Source: Papaver somniferum
Taxonomy: Eukaryota > Streptophyta > Magnoliopsida > Ranunculales > Papaveraceae
Length of the DNA stretch: 64,000 nt
Direction: 5' to 3'
Assembly: GCF_003573695.1 (NCBI RefSeq)
Contig: NC_039368.1
Coordinates: forward strand, 12,094,360-12,158,359
Under the pieces are notes generated by a model. The model did no database searches. It had not been told where the DNA came from and saw only the letters and a program-made list of their open reading frames with translations. Shown piece by piece: positions 46,555 through 58,668 of the stretch. The position numbers and the translations under genes were made by a program. The stretch's first letter is position 1, and the number at the start of each line of letters is the position of its first letter.

Positions 46555-46897
46555 TATTTCTTTTTCTGCATTAATTATATTGTTTATCTTTATAGTTGAA
46601 ATATCACATATCGTACGTTAATCAATCAAAGTAGATACATCCATCCTTGTTTGTTGGATACGACTTGATTGATTTTTGGATATTGATCTTTGGAATCGTC
46701 CAAGTACTCTCACACACAAATTAGGTTCACGAACGTGTCTCTGTAAACTTTCTGATTGTGGGAGAAAGAGATATAACTCTAATAGTATTCTTTGATTGAT
46801 ATTCATTAAGTTGAACTCTCAGAATTGTATTTAAGTTTGGTCATACAGGTTGCCTAAGAAAAATTTGGTGGTGTATTTTGGTATCCCCACATTTTCA

Positions 46898-48729
46898 ATA
46901 TTGTATTGGTTGAGATGCACTGGTGAATCAGTTGTTTCCATTCAACACAGAAACCCAAAGATTGAAACATTTTGTCAAGAAAATTTCATTCTAGACAAAC
47001 GCTTTTGACATATCTAGTTTTAAGGAAATACTTCATGTTTTCTTCTTAGATCTTTTCATTGAATGTATTAATTCATGAGATATTATGATATTATCATTTA
47101 TATATCTCTTAGGAACATATGGTGCCTGAGTTGGAGAGATGATTTTATCCATGAAAGGCTGCATCTTACTAACCAACAATTTAGATATAATTTTATAAGT
47201 AATATTACATAATCAATTGGTCTGTAATCATTAGGAGAAGCTGAGTATTGAGTTTTAGGTATCAAACAAATTGAAGTATTATTTATATTAGGTGGTAGTT
47301 TTCTTGCTTCAAAGAAGTTTTAAGCCATATTAGTAATATCATCACCCATTGGTTCCTATTGAGATTGAAGGAAACCAGCCACAAAACCATCAGGTCCCGG
47401 TGACTTCCAGCTCGGCAGACTCTGAACCATATCGTAAATTTCCTCTCTATCTGGAACCTTAAAAAGTGCTTCATTATTTTTCGAGGAAATAACATTTTGA
47501 ATGTGGTTGAAGAAGGTACCATTAATTAAGGGATTAGTAGTGGTGCTACATCCTAAAAATGTTTAGTGAGGAAGCTAAATAATTATGTTTTAATGTGATA
47601 CCATTGACCATTCGAATATCTTAAAGCTGTGATGTGATTTCTCTCTCTTCTCCTATTAGTGAAATCATGAAAATAAGATGTATTATTATCAACATCTTTA
47701 ATCCAATGGTCTCCTGATTTTTGTTGCCAAAATTCAACTTCTATTTTTCTTTCTTCCAATGATGCAGTTTTATCAATGATGTCTTAGATTTGAAGGCTAG
47801 TTTGATAACTATTTGGCTGAGGTTGAAGAAAATATAAATGATTCTTCAACTGATTAATATGTTGCTCAATATGACCAAAATGTTCTCTTCTCCATCTGGA
47901 TATATTTTTTCCTTAATTATGTAAGCAAACTTGTGTTTAATGTTTTGATCTAAGTGACCATCTGAAGATGATATCAAATAGATAGAGATAAACTGTGAGC
48001 ACGATGAGTCTTTTAACCAATATCTGTAAAGTTTCCAGGAATTCCTAAGTATTGTGCAATCAGCTTCTGTCACTAGAAGAATAGACACTGATTTGATCCT
48101 AGAAAAGGCAAGTGATAGACCTTGGAATCTAGATACTCAATTTTCCATTGATCATTATGCAGAGCCAAATCTAATCTAGTTCTTTTTAAGCGCCTTTGCT
48201 ATTAGATCTATTTGTCCAAGTGTAGTTGTTGTCTACAAACCCCAATTCCATGAGACCAGTTGCATCTATTTATATTGAAAATCCAGTTATTTATAGAAGA
48301 TTAATCAGAAGGTTGTCCCTTATTCTTGAGGTGAACATTAAGGTCTCCTATTACAATCCAAGATTGAAAAACATTTTCACTGAGATCCTTGATATAATCC
48401 CATTGGAGTTTTTCATAAGTGGAGCCATACACACAAGAGAGTAACCATTCTTACTTTGAAGGATTAGAATTAACCAATAAGCGAATCATGTTATCCTGAG
48501 AACAAGTTATATCACATGGGAAACCTTGCTTCCGTAGCAAAATGAGACCTCCAAACAAACCTATTAAGCTAATGAACAAGGAATTTGGATAACAATAAGC
48601 TCTAGCTTCACTAGTTTTTGTTTAAACAAGAAAAATAATATCTGGATTGTATTTCTTAATAATATCAGATGAAAAATCTGTAGTATCCTTAGAAGCAAAA
48701 CCTTGCACATTCCAAGTTAGTATTTTCAT
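46898..48729 (-). pseudogene. LINE ORF2 5' part: endonuclease and start of RT
   Basis: ATG at 48729 opens MKILTWNVQGFASKD, the APE-type endonuclease start of plant LINEs, with a TAA soon after (FLV then stop where FLxET is usual, near 48620). RT motifs follow lower down: LPSWKSPGPDGF (about 47430-47390) and LIPKTQYSASPNDYRPI (about 47260-47210). The frame breaks repeatedly. It joins 43118 across the solo LTR. Confidence 0.8.
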
Positions 48730-48884
48730 GGTTGAAATTTTAGAATTACTAGGGAGGGAAGTTAGAGTATATTAACAGAATTATATTTTCTTATAAATTT
48801 AAACTATGAATTGAGAGTGTAGTACTTGATTCAATATAAGTAATGAGTAGTACTGGTCGCCAGCACTTGAAGATTTTCCCATGA

Positions 48885-49418
48885 TTATTTGAGAATACTT
48901 CTGCTCATACACTTTCCCATGATAAGAAGGATAGGCATTAGGTGATTGATTTTGATCATCGATGACAAGATGAGTGTTTTGTGTGGATTGATCATTTTAA
49001 CTGGAATTTTTTTGACCAGATTGGTTTTGTTCAAAATGACGAATGGGAATTTGAATTGGTTCCTTGAAAGCTCTAGTTGGATGGGCACAATATGGATATG
49101 TGTTATGAGCGTTGTAATTATCACAAGTAACATCAAATTCAGCCATCTCCATATAAGTTCTGAGAAGATTGGGCTCCAGATCCACGCCTACATTCGATGT
49201 GTTATTGAACAAGAAACTTTCCCTATTAAGATTATTCAAAGAGAGATAATCCAAGATGTTAGCTGGATCGATTGTATTTTCACATGAATATATTATATAT
49301 GTGACATTGGTGTTACTTGGACCTCCAGACTCCACAAAGGTTGAAGGGTTGTTTTTCATAGAAGAGTCTTGAAAATGCGGGGGCCTAACAACCACACCCA
49401 ACAATTCGTTTGGAAATC
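48885..49418 (-). pseudogene. LINE ORF1, C-terminal part
   Basis: The minus-strand frame 49404-48997 (GVVVRPPHFQDSSMKNN...) matches the position after the zinc finger in plant LINE ORF1 (xxWLRAPPF). The zinc finger itself is absent from both flanks of the adjacent solo LTR, so some ORF1 sequence was deleted there. Confidence 0.55.
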
Positions 49419-52201
49419 TGAAAGGACTTACTCCAATATACTTTCTAGAGAATCAACTAGACAGTCAGACTCAATCTAGAATAAAGTATATCAAAGAGTT
49501 TAATATTTCTAACTCTTAATTCATTCTGCAATCAACAAATAGAAATCTGCGAGCCCGATTGAATATAAGAGGAATTACTTGAACGGTACCAAAGACCAAT
49601 GTTCAAGTGTCAATAAATGTAAATCAACAATCCAAGGTTGGATATTCTAATCGATTGATCTTAACGCACAACCTGTGATATTTCAATTATATAACAAAAT
49701 ATAATGCAGAAAAGAAATAACACAGACACCATAATTTTGTTAACGAGGAAAACGCAAATGCAGAAAAACCCCGGGACCTAGTCCAGATTGAACACCATAC
49801 TGTATTAAGCCGCTACAGACACTAGCCTACTACCGATTAACTTCGGACTGGACTGTAGTTGAACCCTAATCAATCTCACACTGATTCAAGGTACAGTTGT
49901 GCTCCTTACATCTCTGATCCCATCAGGATACTACGCACTTGATTCCCTTAGCTGATCTCACCCACAACTAAGAGTTGATACGAACCAAAGTCGAAGACTT
50001 GATAAACAAATCTGTTTCACACAGAAAAGTCTATAGGATTGAATAAATCTGTCTCCCACAGATATACCCAAGAGTTTTTGTTCCATGTTTTGATAAATCA
50101 AGGTGAATAGGAACCAATTGATAAACCGGACTTATATTCCCGAAGAACAGCGTAGTATTATCAATCACCTCACAATAAACTTAATCGACTAGAGAAACAA
50201 GTTATTGTGAAATCACAAACGATGAGATGAAGGTGTTTGGGATTATTATTGTGGAACAACCTAGTATTATCAATCACCTCAAGCCAATTTTACAATTGCA
50301 CTCAATCACGATAGAAACAACAAGATCAAATCACACAACCATAAAGAGAATAGTTGGGTATGGCTTCAGAATCCCAATGAAGTCTTCAAGTCGTTAACCT
50401 ACAGGGTCTCGAGAAGAAACCTAAGGTTAAAGGAGAATCGACTCTAGTTATGCAACTAGTAGCACACAAGAGGTGTGGGGATTAGGTTTCCCAGTTACTA
50501 GAGTTCTCCTTTATATAGTTTTCAAACCAGGGTTTGCAATCTAAGTTGCCTTGGTAACAAAGCATTCAATATTCACCGTTAGATGAAAAACCTGATTCAA
50601 CCAAGATAATATCTTTCAACCGTTAGATCTAACTTAGCTTGTTACACACAAATGAAATGTACCCTCATTTAGGTTTATGTAGCCGTACCCAAACGTGTAC
50701 ACCATGTTGGTTCACAAATAATTAACCGAGGTTGGCCATATAATTACTCTCATATCAACCTTATTCATCTTAGCCATACACTAGTGGAAAATGAGTTTTT
50801 TAAGTCTGCTTAAGATTTATAATTCAGACTTTCCCAGACTTTCTTTATATATTGGGCTTCCCAAGATAGTCTTTTTTCACCGAAAAGCAAATCTAGCCTT
50901 CATAGCAGTCCTAATACATGGGGGAAGTTTAGGAAATGTATATACTTCCACGTGGACCTACACTAAGACTGTTGGGGGAACTTGTTCTTATGGTCCCACT
51001 TCAGTTAAGTCTGCGTTAGAAAATTGTTTCTATGAGTTTCTAGAAAGAAATCCTATCTACATTGTTTCTACCGGTCTGCCTCTTCCATCACTTCTCTCTT
51101 TCTCACAGCCTCAGTTCTCTCTCAGTTTCCTAATGAAACCCCTCTCTCACATATCGAATTTCTATCTCAATCTCGGAAATCGAAGATTATTCATAATCCC
51201 ATCTCAAATTCAATCGAACCTCAATCTCACAAATCGAAGCTTATTCATAACCGCATCTCAAAATCAAAACTCGTGAATCAGCAGAAATGAAAAGCAAACA
51301 CTTTTTATTGTAATTCAAAAATCTAGTTTGATTAATGGGAAGAAGAAGATATTGAACTAGAGATCACTGAACTAATTTTTAACTTTGATTTAGTTTTTAC
51401 TTGGGATTGTCATTATTTGATTAGATTAGATTTGATTCGTATTATTTAATTCGATCTGAAGATATAGATCCATCATCGACGACATCATGTACTCTTATTG
51501 CTGCTATTTCTGGTGGTGATGAAGACCCAAGAAGAAGATCTCCTCATGTATAATTGTATAAACCTCATTGTTGTTATAATTTTTTTATTTTTTATTTTTT
51601 TTTATTTTTTTTGATTTTCTCATGTTTTCTTCATTCTGCAAATTGTGGTACTGTAATGAAGGAATTTTACAACATGGGTTTTCCGCAAAGCCGAAACATC
51701 AACTTCGGTGGTTACTCACAAACCCAAATCTGTTGATATCTTTGTTTGTCTTCAAATCCTAAAATAAAACCATCTTTTTAGTAAATTTTTGAAATTGAAA
51801 CAAAACCTTGCCTTTGTTTTTGTTGTTTTTTTAATGTTTGATAGCCATTGAGCTCTGAACAAGCACTTCATTTAAACATACAAGAAGAAGCAGAGTTCAA
51901 CAATCACTTCATTGAGTCTTCATGTGATGTGTTTGCAGGCAAATATTGGCTTTAAAAGGGGTTGGAAACAATCAGCAGAGGACATCTCTGGACCAAGACA
52001 ATCCCTGCACTTTAGCTGCTTGATAAAAGTTCAACGAGGAGCATTTTAGATCATCTTAACTTTCCGTTCACCATTAACACTTCATTCACATCATCTATAC
52101 CGTAGGACAGAAGCTTCATGGTAATCTCGATTTGTACTCAATTTTTATACCTAATGCAGAGTCGTTGTATTTACTAATTCATTACTTTCTTTTGAATGTA
52201 G

Positions 52202-52310
52202 GATTAACCAAATTCATACTACTCATTCCTGGAAATTCCTATTCCACAGTATGACCAACTGACAGAAATTGAATCTAAAGATGATGTGATCATTGGCATC
52301 CTAGATTCTG
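52202..52310 (+). pseudogene. captured subtilase (cucumisin-like) exon fragment
   Basis: After an AG at 52200-52201, IHTTHSWKFL appears in one frame, followed by a frame change and then SKDDVIIGILDSG ending at a GT donor (52311). In plant subtilases the sequence around the prodomain end and catalytic Asp is LHTTRSWDFLG ... VIIGVLDTG, which fits both halves in order and spacing. Subtilases are secreted serine proteases; this piece covers only the cleavage-site and Asp region and cannot be active. Confidence 0.65.
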
Positions 52311-53007
52311 GTAAATATGGAACTGAATTGCCAGCTTATTGGATTGTAGCTTATACTTCCCGAACTCATCTTAATAATATACGACTGTTAATATACTTAT
52401 TAGATCTTGTGTAGATTATCTTGCATACTGTTACTTGTCATTTTGAGATCATGTGTGGATTGTAATCATGTCCTGAATGAAGTTGTTGGAAAATAATTTG
52501 GTTAAGTTCATCTAGTGGCCTAGTAGTAGTGATGATTTGTGTGTTTTCTTAGAATTTATTAGGCTAATTGTTTCAGTGATTTCAAGTTTTATTTAACAAT
52601 GTTTCACTTGATTCACACAGGACTTGTCTGTGCTTCATAGTATGTCTGTTTATCATCACTTGTTTGGCTGTAATTTCCAAAACCAGAGTTTCCATTAAGG
52701 GAATCCAGTCTTACAACTTACAAGTGTCAAGTGTATTTCCATCGTATCAGTAAAATAAGTGTTGGTGTCTGCCGTTAAATCCAATTTGACTGGCGAAAGT
52801 GAAACAATTGAGAGGGACATGCGTCTAAAGGTTTCTCTGTACATTGCATAGGCCCTACAGTATTGTAGTACCAAAGGGAATGAATTGCATGACCTGAATG
52901 CTTTTTGGGTTTTCTTTGACGAGGTTTTGTTGCTACCTTACTGGTTCCGTTATATATTTCTTGTGTGTTTTTTCTCTTGAGATTGCTCTTATAATGTTTC
53001 TGGTACA

Positions 53008-53173
53008 TGACAAGGGATATCTTCATACTTGAGATGGAGTTTGAGCCGTTCTCCACTAGTGGGTCTGTTATGTCATGCGACTTGTTCCTACATTAGTGGG
53101 TTTGTGGTGCAGACCAATGAGATCTTCATACATGAGCAGGAGTTTGAGCCATTCTCTACTAGTGGGTCTGTTG
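53008..53173. repeat. 111-bp-spaced direct repeat in the CACTA interior
   Basis: GATATCTTCATACTTGAGAT at 53008 and its relative at 53119 each run about 55 bases to CTACTAGTGGGTCTGTT with a few differences. Confidence 0.75.
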
Positions 53174-55786
53174 TGCGGATTATGCCTACTCTTGGTTGCA
53201 TACTGGCGGTACAAATTCTTGAATCGATAACATGGATTATGCTTTTGTGAGCCTTTGGTAGATGATTGTTGTGTTTTCTTATTGAATTTATTGCTTTGCT
53301 TTGCATCATTTACTCTCTGCAAAAACATGTTGTCTCTGTGTGTGGACACTTCCATTATTTAATCTCTCATTTTTATAATCATATCTTGTCTGGCTTGTGC
53401 GTGTGTTTGGCTGGTATGGTTTACTTGTTTATGACTCGGAAGGTGTTCGATCTGTGGTATTATATTGGTATGTCATATAGGCTACAATTGTATCCTTATG
53501 TGACCAAACTGACCGTCTAGTTAAACTTGATCATGATAACCTCCTGGTTGAATCCCCAGGCAGTTGATACCTTCTCACTTGAATGTATCACTCATGTGTC
53601 TTTTGGGACAGGATATGGTACACGGTGTTGATTTCAGATCTGCTGTGCGGTACGGTAACTACTTCATGCTTCACAACTTTAAGGTATAACAATATGAGTG
53701 ATTCCTGTAATGAATTCTTTTTTTCTATGTACATGAAGAGCTGAACACATGGTCCTCTTCATGTTATCATAAAACAAGCTAAAACCAAGGATTGCAGCCT
53801 GTCATTCAGGTATATATCTTCTTTACAAGTTAATGAGCACCATTCTCTGATTGTTGCTTGCAGCTGCTCCTTGATTTTTTTGTCATCACCAGTTTAAGTT
53901 AATGAGCACCATACTCTTTTTTTTTTATCATCATCATCTCTTAAAGAATTTCTTGTTTGTGAGAACCAGTCGTACTATGATGTGAACTTTGTTTTTAAAC
54001 TTCTAATGCCCGAATTTATTTTGCCGCAGGTATACTATTTCGATCAGTTGGCAGAGCAGTTCATCTTTTTGCTGGTTTTAGTATATTTTCATTATTTGTA
54101 GGTTGGTTTCCACCTATTGTAAGAAAATACATCTGTAAGAACTTAAATTGGTGTGAATTCAGTAGTTGTGCAGAGCTTTTTGGGGTTTTGACCTAAGTGT
54201 CAGCTCAATTCACATGTGAATTCAATTAATGTGGTACAACAAAACTTGAATTGAATGGTGAATGTTTTGATTAGTGTATGAAATGAGTTTTTAATTTGAA
54301 TTTGAAGAGTTTCTAATCTTCAGTCAGAAACGAGTCAGGGGATTCCGATGAATCAGATTTTCTGAAATAGGTTCAGTCAGAAATACCAGTTAGACTGCGA
54401 TTCAGATGAGTCAACTTTTTTGAAATTATTCAGACCCATATCACTGTAGATTAGATTTTATAGTTTTTAATATTGAATATAATGAAACGTCTGTTTATGT
54501 TAGCACTTATAATAAGTGCACTGAAGTAAGTCGTAATTTAAAAATCTCAGAAACAGTCGTTTTGATAGATCAGACTATAATTCTAGGGCGTCCAGAAGCA
54601 GTCGTTTCTAGTGATGTTAAATCCTTTTCTGGCAGGCTTATTTTTTGATTTTCCACTAGTGAAAACTAGTTTAAATGACTCAAATGAAACTAGTTAATGA
54701 GTTGTTCAATTGCTATATTCTCATGGATTTATACAAGAACACAATTGAAGCAAAATCGGTTTGATTCACTCGAGTCGATACATGAACATTATAGCCACGT
54801 CTTGCAAAGATTGCATTCCTTATTGATAAATGTTTTAGGTTCATGTACAACCGATTTTAGAAAGTAACCTACTTAAGTATGCGTACTTAAGTAACCGTAT
54901 TTGAGTTTTTTTTAGTTTTTAAACTCAGCAGAAATTCACGGACGTGAAATTTTCGCCAGTATGCGTACGTGTACGCGTACTTTAAGTAACCGGATGAGTT
55001 TGGTTTTGGTTTTCAAACTCAGCAGAAATTCACGGATGTGAACTTCCGCCAGTATGCGTACGGGTACGCATACTTACCCAGTCTCCTACAACCTTTTTGT
55101 ATACATACAAGTATGCATACTTTAGGCTCCCGCTTTTAGACTTATACACTAATGTGCGAACACATTATGCTTATATCCAAAGATGGTTACAAGATTCTAA
55201 ACTCTTTATTTCAATCATTGAAACATTCTTCTACAATGACAATAGCCGTTTTCACACACTATTAGCATCAAAGCAATTTTCAAGATATTGAAATAATCAT
55301 TATCGAAACATTCCAAGTCTTACACCAAATGATTGTATCACACAAACCATGTAAGATATTACTCGGAAATTTTATCATGATATAAGATGAACTTGGTCGA
55401 AGCGAAAGCTTACCAACACATATTTCGAGAAATATGTAAGCGAGATATACTCAGCTCGAAATCTCAAATGTGTATAGAGAAAACTATATTATAACACGAC
55501 TTATGTCTCAATATAGGAGATAGAGTAAAAATAGACTTTCCAAGTGATAGATGAGTTTAAGTCTCCACATACATTTTGTCGATGAAGTTCCACAAGCTCT
55601 CCTCAGTAGTTCTTCGTCTTCAAGTGATAAGCGACGTGAAGTCTAAGCTCAACTACACAAACTATGTCCTAGTCCGAGACATCTATAAATAGGCTAGAAA
55701 TCAAGACTTATAGTTTTGATAACTAATATTGACAAACATGCTTGAGATAGCAACGCATGCGAGTTCGACCGAGCAGTGCTCTAACA

Positions 55787-56397
55787 AGTCTAATCAACAT
55801 TTTTTCTCCTACTGCATTCTTCATCCAAATACCTTTTCTTAAAGGGTCTCTGACATATCCAATAAGACTTTTATCTTTTGAACTTTGACTTTGGGTACTG
55901 TACAATCTGGAGGATCAAGATCTTTTACTTCACCTATCACCATTACAATACTTTTAACTATAGGAGGGTTTGCAAATTATGATTGCATGCTGTAAAGTCT
56001 TAGCCATATGAGTTGTTTTGATAAATCCACTTTACTTTTTGGTATCATGGGTTTCCATGGATCCATAAATATCAAGTCTCTTTCTAAGGACATGACCTTA
56101 GATTAAGGACCATGCCAACCCCTCATGTGTAAAAACTTAATCATTTAGCAATAGTTTTGTTTTTTCTTAATGTAGATATCCTTACTGTTGATCTAGAGTT
56201 TCTTAAGATCCTTATCTAACTCAGCAACTGAGTATTCTTTGGATGTGTAGATTTTTCCCAAAAAATCATAACTTCCACTGGCTTGCTCCTTGGGTTAGGT
56301 ATTTTGTAGATAGAATTGGTTGTTTCAAGGCTTTAAGTCTTTCAGAGATAAAGGTTTTTTCTATTCTGTTTTGGACCTCACAAAGTTGGGGATCCAT
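55787..56397 (-). pseudogene. LINE ORF1, N-terminal part
   Basis: ATG at 56397 opens MDPQLCEVQNRIEK; further left come KSLIGYVRDPLRKGIWMKN (about 55870-55815), the DUF4283-type segment that precedes the zinc finger in plant LINE ORF1. Frame changes and stops separate these pieces. The frame ends at the solo LTR at 55786. Confidence 0.6.
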
Positions 56398-56460
56398 GAG
56401 AAAGAGGAAGTTCTCTGAAACTTGTGAACTGGAACTAAAAAAAAAAAAAGAGATAAACAT

Positions 56461-58322
56461 GATAATAAAACCTATGTTTGCGTAAATTTTTATAATGAAT
56501 GTCTTACACCTATAAGAAAGATTGAGAAAAACATCTTTAAGCTAAAAGGTGTAAGGGTAGCTCTAGGGTTATTACGGCCGAGTGTCTGCTGTTAAGGGTA
56601 ACGGCTTGGGATAATATAATATAAAAGTTGATTTTCAGAAAAAGATAAACAAAAGATTCTGTAACAATGTGATCTTTTGGATCTTTCTGTGCAAATCAGA
56701 GATCAAAAGGTGATTTCCAAAAGATGCTGAAAGTGGAAATCAACAAGGTTTATAGGACGGTCAGGAAAACCCACTCCAATTTTCTTAGGCAACATAAAAG
56801 CGTTGCGAACCGGGACCTAAACTATATAAAAAAGTATATCTAAAGAAAAATGGTAAAGCCGAGTTAATTTTGAGTTTTCAGAATAGCTGTTCATCTCAAA
56901 ATGACACTGAATTTTCTCCAAGCATTTTAATGCAACCACAATGGGGAGCCAAAAAAGAAAAGATGTTGGGTCGTCCCGAATTATCCTCTAATAAGATATG
57001 AAAAAAAGAAAACTAATTTTTGATTGGTATCATGGACCACGTTAGGCGAGATCGACAAAATTCTAATGTATTTGGACTATTTATCCATACCGAATATCTT
57101 GTACTCGTCCAATTCCTTATCGAAAATTCAGATATCCCCTTATCTGAAATGTTAAAGGTATATAACTAATTATCCGGTTTTAAAAATTGTAATCATAGAT
57201 TTATTCTAATGAGCCTTACCGACCACTATTGTTGTTTTTAGTCGGCTTAAGGTCCGTTTTTATCAACTAGAAGCATAATTAGTTTTCTAAAAGACAAAAC
57301 AAAGTTCTTTTTTACTCAGCAAGAAGAGTACATTTTTTGCTCTAAAAGTCATTTTAAGATTGACTTTTAAATTTAATTAAGTCGAAAAACTTACTTTTTA
57401 CTCCCGTAAACTTGGGAGATTTTCATTGCCCAACTACAAATAACAAATATACAAGAGATTAGAATTTAGAAGTATACATTCTAGCAACATGTTATAATTA
57501 AAATGTCTGGGGAACCACTTAGCAGCACAATTGATGCCCATTACCTCAGTTACCATGAAAAAATTAGTAGAGAAGACAATAAAGATAATAAGAGTAGATC
57601 CAATGTTATTTCTTTTATTTTAATAGGCCTCTAGACTTCAAAACATGGGAAATTTTAATCAGTCTATAGCTTGTAACAACACTAATTCTAGGAGTAGTGG
57701 CAATCTGCTTACCACTAGCTATGGTTTGTACTCCTCTTAAGCATTACTAGCCTAAGTTTTTTTATATATAAAAAAAGGATATCCATTACCTTTCCAAGAG
57801 GAAAGGCTATGTGAGAATTCATGAGTTCAACTCTCTACCCCAAAAGGGCTTCATGATGTAATAACTGGCTGGGATAAATAACATACATTGTTGGCTTGTT
57901 GCTGATTATCTTGTTGGCTTTCGACAGGATTGTAATATGTCCTACATATCGAAATCGGTGTCAAAATTTCGAACGACTGCTAATGGGGTATGGGTTTACT
58001 TAAGAGGGTACCAAATCCCATATAGGACCCACCCATCTTATTCTTGTATTCCACTTCCATCGGTCCTACATGATTTATTTTTTATTATTTGGCACTCTTT
58101 GTGGGGCATATATATCCTTAGGCTTAACCTTAAACATGACAAAATTTCACTCGCAACCCAATCTTTGAATCCCACGATTTAAAACCTACCAACAAGTCTG
58201 ATTCAACTCGTCTATTTTCCTGTTACAAGATCTGATCGAAGTTTTAGAGACACTCAGAATTATGAAGGATTCTCTCAAAATTACAGCAGTTTCTCGAGGA
58301 AAACCTAGATTCTTTTTCTTCT
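56461..58322. other. spacer; upstream copy of a tandemly duplicated promoter
   Basis: 56461-56940 has nothing recognised. From about 56945 the sequence aligns with 58715-60430: shared blocks include TTTGATTGGTATCATGGACC, CATACCGAATATCTTGTACT and GAAAATTCAGATATCC, and later the ATTACCTTTTCCA region before the gene. Confidence 0.6.
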
Positions 58323-58340
58323 TTGTTCTTGCAATCATCA

Positions 58341-58640
58341 ATGGATTCAATATCTAATTGTTTTACACTAACAATCAAGAATCATCATCATTATCAACAA
58401 CAATATCATGTTTACAAGAATCTCTCATTTAAGCCATTGTTTTTGGGGAATAATAATAAGAGATTTGAGTTTAAAGAATCAAGTTTCTTTCAAACTTCAT
58501 CAATTCAATTTAGTAGGAATATTATTGTTGAAAGAAGAGCTACTAGGGTTTCAGTAGTACTAATTGGAGCGAATATAGAGTTTCCACTTGGATTAAGTAA
58601 ATTTGGGAATAGTATTGAAACTGATAAAATTACCAATTGA
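58341..58640 (+). pseudogene. truncated duplicate of the At5g03900-like first exon
   Basis: ATG 58341 opens MDSISNCFTLTIKNHHHYQQ, closely matching the intact gene at 60449. An extra A near 58627 shifts the frame to a TGA at 58638-58640, about 99 codons. Homology to the intact copy continues only to about 58668, in the first exon, and no downstream exons follow. It has its own copy of the promoter region. It could still give a short plastid-targeted peptide, but I judge it a dead duplicate. Confidence 0.85.
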
Positions 58641-58668
58641 TGTATGAAAAATAGCTATGGATGATGTT

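Larger units (their letters stand above)
43119..46897 (+). mobile_element. solo LTR, family B, in LINE RT
   Basis: Starts TGTTAGAGTATTGCTCGG and ends CACATTTTCA. Flanks ATACT (43114-43118) and ATATT (46898-46902) fit a 5-bp duplication with one change, and LINE RT coding continues on both sides. Without the nested Mutator-like element it is about 2,340 bp. TATA box TATAAAAG at 44390-44397. 43680-44050 carries many GTATGCATACC / GGTACGCATACC motifs. Confidence 0.85.
50779..54661. mobile_element. CACTA (En/Spm) DNA transposon, non-autonomous
   Basis: Both ends read CACTAGTGGAAAAT inward (50779 plus; 54661 minus). The 3-bp flanks are ATA and AAA, two of three matching. No TNP2-like transposase is seen in 3.9 kb. 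Subterminal regions carry repeated AGTCTG / CAGAC motifs. The interior includes a subtilase fragment and a direct repeat. Confidence 0.8.
49419..55786 (-). mobile_element. solo LTR, family B, inverted, holding a CACTA element
   Basis: On the minus strand it starts TGTTAGAGCACTGCTCGG at 55786 and ends CTTTCA at 49419. Without the CACTA insertion it is about 2,485 bp. TATA box at 50510-50517. Flanks AAATC and AGTCT do not match, so it may have arisen by recombination between different copies or with a flanking deletion in the LINE. Confidence 0.8.
40790..56460 (-). mobile_element. near full-length L1-type LINE split by two solo LTRs
   Basis: ORF1 starts at about 56397 and ORF2 at about 48729; the 3' UTR and A-rich tail end near 40790. 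Removing the solo LTRs at 43119-46897 and 49419-55786 leaves about 5.5 kb, a normal plant L1 length. Coding decay is heavy. Confidence 0.85.

Noticed and set aside
50791..51276. 161-codon plus-strand gene
   Set aside because: It overlaps the terminal repeat of the CACTA element, has low-complexity Ser/Leu content and no recognisable motif.
53088..53520. Overlapping frames on both strands in the CACTA interior
   Set aside because: They coincide with the direct repeat, lack recognisable motifs, and overlap on opposite strands.
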